Shown: piece by piece, positions 41,622 through 51,199 of the stretch
Position numbering within the stretch: position 1 is the stretch's first letter
Layout: each line of letters opens with the position of its first letter
Assembly: GCA_009780585.1 (NCBI GenBank)
Contig: WQZS01000016.1
Location: forward strand, 1-64,000
DNA from: Defluviitaleaceae bacterium
GTDB taxonomy: Bacteria; Bacillota; Clostridia; Lachnospirales; WQUN01
DNA: 64,000 nt
Direction of reading: 5' to 3'
Translations under genes and position numbers: made by a program
Notes under the pieces: generated by a model
Seen by the model: the letters and a program-made list of their open reading frames with translations, nothing else
Databases searched by the model: none
Told to the model about the DNA's origin: nothing

Positions 41622-41900
41622 ATGTTATATCCTTACATTACGTTGGCGGATGAAACCGAAATTCTTCATTCGCAAATTATTGATCGTAATAAACAAAAAG
41701 AAATCGAAATCCATTTCGAACGTCCCACGGGTACCGGATTCGATACGGCTCGTTGTGTGCTTCCAACCATCACATGGATTAAACGCGAAGGCTTTACCCA
41801 TAATGAAATCCTTTTTTTTGAAGAGCTTATTAAGCATCATGCCCACCTTATTTATCGTTATGCCGAACAAGGGGGGATAAAATTTGCCCAGTCTGCTTAG
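41622..41900 (+). CDS. Unknown protein paired with DUF4160 (92 aa)
   Basis: The ORF begins MLYPYITLADETEILHSQII and is a mixed alpha/beta protein. It carries EIEIHFERPT and a later helix NEILFFEELIKHHAHLIYRY. Start ATG 41622 follows GGGGTGATTCC. Its end overlaps the DUF4160 gene by 17 bp, implying co-translation. The pairing of a small protein with DUF4160 is recurrent in bacteria and is sometimes a toxin-antitoxin-like arrangement. I do not recognise this protein. Confidence 0.65.
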   Translation: MLYPYITLADETEILHSQIIDRNKQKEIEIHFERPTGTGFDTARCVLPTITWIKREGFTHNEILFFEELIKHHAHLIYRYAEQGGIKFAQSA

Positions 41901-42162
41901 GGTAGGCGGTTATCGAATTTTCTTTTGGTCAAACGAAAATGATGAACCGTTGCATATCCATGTATCAAAAAGAAAACCTTCCCCAAATGCCACAAAAATA
42001 TGGCTTACATCCAAAGGCAGATGTATCGTTGCCAACAATAACGGCAAAATTCCAAAATCCGATTTATATGAATTGTTGGATATTATTTCCGTTCATTTTT
42101 TTGTAATTTGTAACGAATGGAAAAAACATTTTGTTATTGATAGTATTAAATTCTATTGTTAG
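41884..42162 (+). CDS. DUF4160 domain protein (92 aa)
   Basis: The protein has the DUF4160 core: LLRVGGYRIFFWSNENDEPLHIH, then HVSKRK, and ILDIISVHFF-type late helix ended by a hydrophobic strand. DUF4160 is a compact alpha/beta fold, often encoded beside DUF2442 or other small partners. Start is TTG at 41884 in the 3' end of the upstream gene. A better start was not seen, and there is no clear RBS other than coupling. Biochemical role unknown. Confidence 0.75.
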   Translation: MPSLLRVGGYRIFFWSNENDEPLHIHVSKRKPSPNATKIWLTSKGRCIVANNNGKIPKSDLYELLDIISVHFFVICNEWKKHFVIDSIKFYC

Positions 42163-42188
42163 GTTATATAAATCGTTATAACAATTTT

Positions 42189-44159
<1,971 letters not shown>

Positions 44160-44190
44160 GGGCGGCTCCTTGGGTTGAATGGGATTTTAT

Positions 44191-44499
44191 TTATAACAGC
44201 TTTTCATAATCACGGCGGGCATAAATGACCCTTGCTACGGTCACGGTTTTTGTCCTTTCATCTATCCAATAAAACAGGATGTAATTGTCAACCAATAATT
44301 TCCGATATTCATATCCCAATGGCTTAACGGTACGGTGAATGGGACTGATGTAAGGGAATCCTGTAAGGTTTTCCGCGGATGCAATCATTTTCATAACCAA
44401 ACGTTCCGCCGCCGAAGGATTATGCAATTCTTGGCTTATATACCTTGCGATTTCCACCATGTCGTGCCGTGCAGCCGGTAAGTATTCCAATCGGAACAT
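44191..44499 (-). CDS. ParE/RelE-family toxin
   Basis: The 102-residue protein has the ParE/RelE fold: YLPAARHDMVEIARYISQEL, then AAERLVMKMIASAENLTGFP, YRKLLVDNYILFYWIDERTK and a final strand VTVARVIYARRDYEKLL. These toxins act on gyrase or ribosome-bound mRNA. It lies 3 bp after the antitoxin gene, the usual order. Type II pair at a small locus between uvrB and an MFS gene. Confidence 0.88.
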   Translation of the reverse strand: MFRLEYLPAARHDMVEIARYISQELHNPSAAERLVMKMIASAENLTGFPYISPIHRTVKPLGYEYRKLLVDNYILFYWIDERTKTVTVARVIYARRDYEKLL

Positions 44500-44502
44500 T
44501 TT

Positions 44503-44769
44503 TTAACCTCCAATGGCTTCCTTAACCGCGTTTAAGATATCCTTGGATGAATATCTGACATTTGTGTGTTCCGCTTCGCGTTCCGCTTCCAATAATTTTA
44601 CATAGACTTCGCTTTCGAATTGCATTTTTTGGAATGCCTCCATGCTTAAGACGACCATATTGCCATAGCCGTTTTTTGTAAGGAAAATAGGTTGGGCGGT
44701 TTCGTGGACCGTTTTGGATATTTCCGCGAAATGATTGCGTAAATCGGATACGGGTCTGATTAAATTCAT
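44503..44769 (-). CDS. Phd/YefM-family antitoxin
   Basis: The 88-residue protein begins MNLIRPVSDLRNHFAEISKT and has the Phd/YefM DNA-binding N-terminus (to about 55, with PIFLTKNGYGNMVVLSMEAF) and an acidic C-terminal toxin-binding tail. It should bind the toxin and repress the operon. RBS CGGAGGTGTAAAAT. A 22-bp perfect palindrome lies 21 bp upstream. Confidence 0.9.
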   Translation of the reverse strand: MNLIRPVSDLRNHFAEISKTVHETAQPIFLTKNGYGNMVVLSMEAFQKMQFESEVYVKLLEAEREAEHTNVRYSSKDILNAVKEAIGG

Positions 44770-44789
44770 ATTTTACACCTCCGACAATA

Positions 44790-44811
44790 TTTTAGCGTAA
44801 TTACGCTAAAA
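44790..44811. promoter_or_regulatory. Perfect palindrome, antitoxin operator
   Basis: The 22-bp stretch from 44790 to 44811 is a perfect inverted repeat with half-site TTTTAGCGTAA. It sits just upstream of the antitoxin RBS and overlaps the expected promoter. Autoregulation by Phd/YefM proteins at such palindromes is established for the family. Confidence 0.75.
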
Positions 44812-44822
44812 ATTCAAACGGT

Positions 44823-46064
44823 TTAACTTGTTTTTTTATTCCGCGACGCGTCTACCCACGTAAACGCGAGCATCAACACGAACAGCCCGATATTTAACAC
44901 AAACGGCAACCGCCGGTTCATGTCCGACAACCACCCCGAAATGAACGCCAGCGGGCTCACCAGCGCCAATATTGCCGCGTTAAACAAACCGCGTATACGC
45001 GCCCGCTCCTTCGGCTCGATGGCGTTTGCGACAAGTGCTCCCAAGCGGGGAATCAATAAGGCAACGCCGCACGCCTCAACGAATACATAGAAGGCAATCC
45101 ATACCCAATTGTCGGTTGGGGCAAGCAGAAGGACGGCGTTGGCGGTTATGTACGAAAAAATGCCGCACAGCATGACGCGGTGGGGGTTAAATTTTAACAA
45201 CCTGCCTTGGATTAAAAATAAGAAAACCAGCATCACCACCGCGCGTAAAATGGGAAAGTACGCGAGGAACGATTCGTTTAAGCCCAAATTTTGCGTGGTG
45301 TAGAGGGCGAAAAAAGTAGACGCGATCATGAGCGTCGTGTTTTGCAAGGCTTGCAACGCCAACGCCCGCAGCATCTTGGCGGAACGGAAAATCGTGCCGA
45401 ACACCTCGCGGTACCCCGAAAGCAAGCGTATCAACGGTACGCCCTTCGTTTCCGCCATGCGTTCCCTGCCGCGAATCGTCTCGCGTGAAAACGCGTACAG
45501 CAAAGCGGCCTTCGCTGTCATGGAAACGACCGCAAACGCGTACAGGCCCCGCACCACGGGGATCAATTCGAACCGGCCCACGAGGAATCCCGCGATGGGT
45601 ACAAAAAATACGGCGATCACGCCGCAGATATGTATCCAGTTGTAGATTTGCGTTATCTTCGCGCTGTTGTCGCCGTCGTCGTCGATCCACAGACATTCCC
45701 ACGCGACCGAAGTGATTTGCACCACACCGTTGACGATGGCGGCCGCCATAAACCAGCGGAAATCCCGCGCCAGCGCCCATATCAGCGCGGGCAAGCACCA
45801 ACCGATTAAATCGCCTACAAAGTTGGTCAGCCGCCGTCCGAACTTGTCGGTGATTACGCCGCCGAAGAACGCCAGCCCCATTTGCACGAAGCGCGCGACG
45901 GCCAGCATCAGCCCGATTTGTATATCCGTCACGCCCATGTAGAACATGTAGATCGTGGCGAAGGGAGTAAATAAATTAAAGGGAACGCCCCATAAAGGCT
46001 GCGCCAGCACAGCCACCTTCGCGTTGCCTTTTAGGTTTCTTAGGAATAGGAATGTATCGCGCAT
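44823..46064 (-). CDS. MFS permease, paralogue 2
   Basis: The 413-residue protein has 12 membrane segments and the MFS motif GGVITDKFGRRLTNFVGDL (about 64-82). It shares the layout and many motifs with the permease at 23302-24609: LAQPLWGVPFNLFTPF near the start, ALYTTQNLGLNESFLAYFPILRAVVML in the middle, and SDMNRRLPF near the end. Both are likely exporters or uptake permeases of one subfamily. Divergent from the DUF362 gene with a shared 70-bp gap holding TATAAT-like boxes. Substrate unknown. Confidence 0.8.
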   Translation of the reverse strand: MRDTFLFLRNLKGNAKVAVLAQPLWGVPFNLFTPFATIYMFYMGVTDIQIGLMLAVARFVQMGLAFFGGVITDKFGRRLTNFVGDLIGWCLPALIWALARDFRWFMAAAIVNGVVQITSVAWECLWIDDDGDNSAKITQIYNWIHICGVIAVFFVPIAGFLVGRFELIPVVRGLYAFAVVSMTAKAALLYAFSRETIRGRERMAETKGVPLIRLLSGYREVFGTIFRSAKMLRALALQALQNTTLMIASTFFALYTTQNLGLNESFLAYFPILRAVVMLVFLFLIQGRLLKFNPHRVMLCGIFSYITANAVLLLAPTDNWVWIAFYVFVEACGVALLIPRLGALVANAIEPKERARIRGLFNAAILALVSPLAFISGWLSDMNRRLPFVLNIGLFVLMLAFTWVDASRNKKTS

Positions 46065-46135
46065 AAACTTGATTGTAGTATAATCTCCCCATCATAGCAA
46101 TTGCCGGACGCGCAATTGCGAAAGGACGATACCCC

Positions 46136-47548
46136 ATGTCAATTAAACCCGCGGTCGCGATCGTAAAAAAACTGGAGTCCCCGCATCAGTCCGAACCGTT
46201 CACGAAATTCCTCCCCCTTTCCGCCGAAATGAAAAACGAAGCCTTCGCCGCCGTAGCGGAAATATTCGACGCCGCGGGCGGTAAGGCGTTGCTTAAATCG
46301 AGCGGCGACGTCTACATAAAACCCAACGCCATCGATTCCAAGCCTTATACCCATACCCGCGTGGAAGTGGTGGAAGCGGTGATCCGTTATTGGCGGGAAA
46401 ACGGCGCGCGGAATATTTATCTGTTCGAAAATTGTACGCAAAGCAATTTTACGCGCATGGTCTTCGCGCTGACGGGGTACAGCAAGGTTTGTAAAAAATA
46501 CGGCGTAAAGGAAGTTTATTTGGATGAGGAAAAAAACGAAGTCGTCAACTTCAAAAACGATAAAATGAAAAACGAAACCAAAAACGACTATACCGAAACC
46601 GCTTTCCGCATCCCAAAATTCGTGGCGGACAACCTCATCGCCCGCGCAAGCGAAAACCTGTATATCAATTTACCCAAGCTCAAGACCCACTCCATGGCGG
46701 GCATTACGCTGGGCGTAAAGAACCAATGGGCCTTTCCCCAGCCCGCCGACCGCCGCGCCGACCATAATTACAACTTGGCGCACAAGCTGGCCGATATGAT
46801 GGGGCATATCCGACCCGATTTTACGTTGATTGAGGGCGTGGAAGGCACGATTTACGGCCATTATCCCGTGACGGCCTTCGCGGAGCAATGCGTCGTCCCT
46901 TTTAAGGTGCTTATCGGCAGTACGAATGTATTGGCCGCCGATTTATGCGGGCTCCGTCTATTCGGCCTTACGCCGACGGACGCCCACCATATAAAGATCG
47001 CCCTTGACCGCGGGTACGGAAACGGCGTGGAAAGCATGGCGGACGTTGACGTCATCGGGGATATCGGCTCGCCCGATCAACCCTATCCGTGGGATTTATA
47101 CCCCCAATTCCCGTCGGACGTGACGATTATCAAAGGCACCGAGCGCACCTGCCGTGAGGGCTGCCAAAATAATCCGCTTACCCTCTTGCAAATCCTGGCG
47201 TACGATTACGGCGGCAGGAGCGGTTTCACCATCGTCATGGGCAAGGGGTATAAAAAGGAAACCATCGACGCCATCCAAGGCCGCGTCCTGGTCGTGGGCA
47301 AGTGCGCGATCAAGGAAGCGGGGGAGGCGTTAACGTCCCGCCTCGGCAAAAAGAACGTCTACTTCAGCGGGCATTGCAACGACCTTTGCGCCACCACCAA
47401 CGCATTGTGTCACCTTATGAAGGTAAACCCGCTCGTCATGGCCCCCATGCCGTTTCTTAAATCGATTAAATTATTATTACAAGCAAAAATAAACGGTACC
47501 CAGGCGAGGATACCGTTCTTCTTCGCGCATAAGTTTAAAGTGGTTTAA
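46136..47548 (+). CDS. DUF362 domain protein
   Basis: The 470-residue protein contains the DUF362 core: VYIKPNAIDSKPYTHTRVEV (about 60-79), NLPKLKTHSMAGITLGVKNQ (about 180-199) and the later SDVTIIKGTERTCREGC. Many DUF362 proteins carry a 2[4Fe-4S] ferredoxin module; none is evident here, though Cys pairs occur (TCREGCQNN; FSGHCNDLCATTNALC). The function of the family is uncertain. It overlaps the convergent lipid-kinase gene by 4 bp. Confidence 0.8.
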   Translation: MSIKPAVAIVKKLESPHQSEPFTKFLPLSAEMKNEAFAAVAEIFDAAGGKALLKSSGDVYIKPNAIDSKPYTHTRVEVVEAVIRYWRENGARNIYLFENCTQSNFTRMVFALTGYSKVCKKYGVKEVYLDEEKNEVVNFKNDKMKNETKNDYTETAFRIPKFVADNLIARASENLYINLPKLKTHSMAGITLGVKNQWAFPQPADRRADHNYNLAHKLADMMGHIRPDFTLIEGVEGTIYGHYPVTAFAEQCVVPFKVLIGSTNVLAADLCGLRLFGLTPTDAHHIKIALDRGYGNGVESMADVDVIGDIGSPDQPYPWDLYPQFPSDVTIIKGTERTCREGCQNNPLTLLQILAYDYGGRSGFTIVMGKGYKKETIDAIQGRVLVVGKCAIKEAGEALTSRLGKKNVYFSGHCNDLCATTNALCHLMKVNPLVMAPMPFLKSIKLLLQAKINGTQARIPFFFAHKFKVV

Positions 47549-48513
47549 TCCCCGCGCAGGCCCTCCTTCGGTTTGCCGTACAGCAAGGGCAGCTTCGCCA
47601 AGTCGATCCCTTCCGGACACACGAAGCGGATGGCGCGGGGTATTACCTCATAGTCAATGGAAGTCCCGTAGAAATGTTCCCCGTCCACGTTCATGCACAT
47701 GGTCGTATCGGAGGACAGTTCTATTTTTTTGGCTCTGTAATGCGTTACGAGGTCGGGGATTTTGCGGTAATTACCGGAGATATAAAAAGGGATGCTCCTC
47801 ATCAATTTGCCTTTGTTGGTGTTTTTAATGGTATATACGTCCAGCAAGCCGTCGTCGGGGTGCGCGTTTATGGCGGGCTTCATGCCTTTGCCGTAGCAAG
47901 GGGTGTTCGCCACCAAAATCGAAATAAACCAACCTTCAATCCTTTTGCCGTCAATGCTGAGGACATATTCCCGGGCGACTTTCGCGTTCATCAATTGGTA
48001 TATCCCCGCCAACAAATAAGCCGCGTTTGTCGGCACGCCCTTGGCGATCCATTCGTCGCCCAATACGTTCGCGAGGGCTTCCATGCCCGCCATCCCGAAG
48101 CTCGTGCCGTAATTATTGCCGCACCGTATGACGTCCATGGGATGGGTCTTGCCGAATATTTGCTTCTCATACGAATTGAACAAGTCCATGTGCTTGGGGT
48201 TGAAATACCTGACAAAGCTATTGGAATTGCCCAACGGATAGGACGCCACTTCAACGTTCGGGAATCCGATGACGCTGTTCACCACTTCAAAAAGCGTACC
48301 CCCGCCGCCGATGGCGTGTATACGAAAGGTTTCGTTGCTTTTGGCGATGTACCGGCGGATAAAAAGTATCGAATCGCGGCAACGCTTCGTTTCGTATATG
48401 TCGTATTGGATTTCGGGGTGCGCTTCGAGGACGGCGGTCAAGGCTCTTCGGATGCTACCAACATGCCCCCTCGTTTTTTTCGCGGCCGGGTTGATGATGA
48501 ACAGGTGCTTCAT
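47545..48513 (-). CDS. Diacylglycerol-kinase-family lipid kinase with GGGGT instead of GGDGT
   Basis: The 322-residue protein starts MKHLFIINPAAKKTRGHVGS, typical of the DagK/YegS family. The nucleotide-binding motif usually reads GGDGTxxEV; here it is AIGGGGTLFEVVNSVIG (about 93), so the Asp is Gly. The later LGNSNSFVRYFN and DGEHFYGTS segments fit the family. The gene is coupled to the upstream hybrid kinase by an ATGA overlap (48510-48513). RBS CCGGGGGGTATCGT. Whether it still phosphorylates lipid is open. Confidence 0.78.
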   Translation of the reverse strand: MKHLFIINPAAKKTRGHVGSIRRALTAVLEAHPEIQYDIYETKRCRDSILFIRRYIAKSNETFRIHAIGGGGTLFEVVNSVIGFPNVEVASYPLGNSNSFVRYFNPKHMDLFNSYEKQIFGKTHPMDVIRCGNNYGTSFGMAGMEALANVLGDEWIAKGVPTNAAYLLAGIYQLMNAKVAREYVLSIDGKRIEGWFISILVANTPCYGKGMKPAINAHPDDGLLDVYTIKNTNKGKLMRSIPFYISGNYRKIPDLVTHYRAKKIELSSDTTMCMNVDGEHFYGTSIDYEVIPRAIRFVCPEGIDLAKLPLLYGKPKEGLRGD

Positions 48514-51179
48514 ACGATACCCCCCGGTATTTCCCCGGCCGCTGCCGCCGCCGCTTCAAAATCGCTGTCCATTGCCAGCGATTCGCGTATCTTTTTGATT
48601 TTAACGGCGGTATCCGTGTTCCATTGCCTTTCTTCCAATTGGTCCAAGGCGGCGTTTGCGGCCAATATATCGTATTCTTCGCACGCGTTTTTAACGGCTT
48701 CCAATTGCTCCGACAGGAAATCCGTGTCTTCGTCCAAGTCGGTCACGGCGGCGGTTTCCTCCGGCGGGGGGGTATGGTTTTTTATCAATACCTCCAGGGT
48801 ATCGATAAAGGATGAGATGTTCGCCGCGATATAACCGATGTTTTCCTTTTGTCCGTAATCCTCAAGTACGCCCGCCAACGCGGAAGCCTTATACTCGCCG
48901 ATGTTCGCCAAGGCTGACTTCATGCCGTGGATCGTCGTCGTGAAGAGCTTCATATCGCCTGCCGCAAGCGTCCCTTTTATCGTGGTAATTGCCCGCGCCG
49001 CTTCTATGCAGAAGATATGCTTGATTTGCAAGGATATTTCCGTTTTTGCGTCCGACGATTCGAGGGATTCCGTAATGACTTCGTTTTTATGCTTCTTCGC
49101 TTCCTCGGGGTGCGCGTCGCGTACGTAATGGTTGAGCGTCGCGTTTAATTGCCGTATGTCAATGGGTTTGGAAATAAAACCGTCGAAGCCGTTTTGCATG
49201 AACATCCCTTCGTTGCCGATGATCGCGTTGGCGGTCAGCGCCACGATTACGCCCTTATAACCCAGCTCGCGCAACCGATGGGTGGTCACCATGCCGTCCA
49301 TCTTGGGCATCATGTGGTCCATAAAGACGATGTCGTAAGTTTTGCCCGCTTTGATCCTTTCGATGGCCCTAAAGCCCGAATCCACCGTATCGATCTTTAA
49401 TTGGTAGGGGATGAGCAAACCCTTGGCCACGAACAGGTTTGTCGCGACGTCATCCACCACCAAAACGCTCCCGTAGGGCATGGGCTCGCGGTAAAACTGC
49501 GTGATAGCGGCTTGGCGGTTGCCCGTAAAGGTAAAGCTCTTTAATTGGTCCGCGATTTTGGGCCCGATGGGGGTGCTTCCCACGGCTTTTTGTATGACCG
49601 TTACGGTAAAGGTACTGCCCACGCCGTATTCGCTTTCCACGCTGATCGTGCCGTCCATGAGCCCCACTAAATTCTTGGTGATGTTGAGCCCCAAGCCGGT
49701 GCCTTCCACCGTACGGTTTTGGGAGACGTTAAAGCGCAGGAATTCGGTAAACAATTTCTTTTGGTCTTCGGGGCTCATGCCTTGACCCGTGTCTTCGACG
49801 GCGAAATGCAGCTTAACATCCTCGCCATGCATCGTATGGAATACCGATAACCTGACATGGCCGCTGTCGGTGTACTTGATGGCGTTGGAAAGCAGGTTAT
49901 TGAGGATTTGCTTAAGGCGCAGTTCGTCGCCTACTAAATACAGCGGCAGGTTTTCGTCTATACCCAGCAGGAACTCGATCCGACGCGACCCGATACGCAC
50001 GATGTTTAATTGGACGGCGTCGTTAATCAAGCTGGGGGTGTCGTACTGCGCGAGGTTAAGTTCCAGCTTTCCTGTTTCGATCTTGGACATGTCGAGGATG
50101 TCGTTGATGATCCCCAGCAGGTTGTTGCCGGAACTGTAGATCATTTCCAACGCGTTAGCCGTGCGCTCGGTTAAATCGCCGTTAAGCAATTCGATTTGCG
50201 TCACGCCGATGATCGCGTTCATGGGGGTGCGGATTTCGTGGGACATGGAAGCGAGGAAGTCGGTCTTGGACTTGCTGGCTTCTTCGGCCGCGAGTTGCGC
50301 TTCTTTTAACGCGAGGTTATTCAATATTGTGGGCGTGATATCGGTGATATCGATAAACGTCCCTTCGAAGAGCCCCGTCAACTTGTCGGCGATAACGTTG
50401 AAATAACGCGTTTCCCCTTTGAAATCGATTTCCTTGATCATTTCGTACAATCCGTTCGCGTCCAGCATATCCGCGAACATCATCTTAAGCCCGTCGTCGG
50501 CGATTAAATCGACCAAAGGTTGTCCAATGGCGAAGTCTTTGTTCGTATATCCGATAAATTCCGCCATCGGGTCGGATAGGTAGCGTACGCGGCTGTCCGC
50601 GCTTGTGATGACCAACAAGTTGGGTGTGGAGTTCAACAGGGACGAAAACGCGGACAGCGCGCTCTCGGAACGGCTCTCCTTTTGGCTGACATTATACGTT
50701 TGCAACAGCATAAGGACGGAACCCGACGTAGCCATAAAGAAGTGCATCAAAAAGCGGTACCAATTGATCCACTCCACATTGGGGGCCATACCGAATACCG
50801 CGACGCAATTGAACACGAAGGTGCTAAGGATAAAATAAAGCAATACCTTAAAATCCTTAAGCGTGGTGAGGATACCCACCAATAAAAGCATGAAAAGGAA
50901 GAAGAATTCAAGTTCCCGCAGGAACGCCCCCCCGATAAAAAACGCGACGTGTGCCAGCAGGCATATGTAGAAGGGCCCGTACCGCACATTGGGGAATTTG
51001 ATATACAGGGAAACGGCGATCGCGAGTATGGGCGTCCCCACAAAGAACGTGACCAGCGCGGTTTCTATGTTGCCGTGATACGACAAACCCTCAACGATCA
51101 GCAGGGTTACGTAAATCAAGAAGATGACGGATGTGGATACGACGAATGCTCGGGTTACGCGGCGTTTTTCCGATTTCAT
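48510..51179 (-). CDS. Membrane hybrid histidine kinase: 5-6TM-PAS-HisKA-HATPase-REC-HPt
   Basis: The 889-residue protein begins with five or six membrane helices (about 10-160), then a PAS (about 175-290), HisKA SMSHEIRTPMNAIIG (His314), HATPase with DTGQGMSPEDQ and GTGLGLNIT, REC with Asp621 (FMDHMMPKMDG) and HPt with His751 (IHGMKSALANIG). It is the last kinase of a minus-strand block with the 51.2-kb kinase, a response regulator and an MCP. Domain order beyond the sensor matches the two other hybrid kinases in this window, so they are paralogues. RBS GGCGGATAAAG is only fair. Confidence 0.9.
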   Translation of the reverse strand: MKSEKRRVTRAFVVSTSVIFLIYVTLLIVEGLSYHGNIETALVTFFVGTPILAIAVSLYIKFPNVRYGPFYICLLAHVAFFIGGAFLRELEFFFLFMLLLVGILTTLKDFKVLLYFILSTFVFNCVAVFGMAPNVEWINWYRFLMHFFMATSGSVLMLLQTYNVSQKESRSESALSAFSSLLNSTPNLLVITSADSRVRYLSDPMAEFIGYTNKDFAIGQPLVDLIADDGLKMMFADMLDANGLYEMIKEIDFKGETRYFNVIADKLTGLFEGTFIDITDITPTILNNLALKEAQLAAEEASKSKTDFLASMSHEIRTPMNAIIGVTQIELLNGDLTERTANALEMIYSSGNNLLGIINDILDMSKIETGKLELNLAQYDTPSLINDAVQLNIVRIGSRRIEFLLGIDENLPLYLVGDELRLKQILNNLLSNAIKYTDSGHVRLSVFHTMHGEDVKLHFAVEDTGQGMSPEDQKKLFTEFLRFNVSQNRTVEGTGLGLNITKNLVGLMDGTISVESEYGVGSTFTVTVIQKAVGSTPIGPKIADQLKSFTFTGNRQAAITQFYREPMPYGSVLVVDDVATNLFVAKGLLIPYQLKIDTVDSGFRAIERIKAGKTYDIVFMDHMMPKMDGMVTTHRLRELGYKGVIVALTANAIIGNEGMFMQNGFDGFISKPIDIRQLNATLNHYVRDAHPEEAKKHKNEVITESLESSDAKTEISLQIKHIFCIEAARAITTIKGTLAAGDMKLFTTTIHGMKSALANIGEYKASALAGVLEDYGQKENIGYIAANISSFIDTLEVLIKNHTPPPEETAAVTDLDEDTDFLSEQLEAVKNACEEYDILAANAALDQLEERQWNTDTAVKIKKIRESLAMDSDFEAAAAAAGEIPGGIV

Positions 51180-51199
51180 ATACTTTATCCGCCCTTAAG

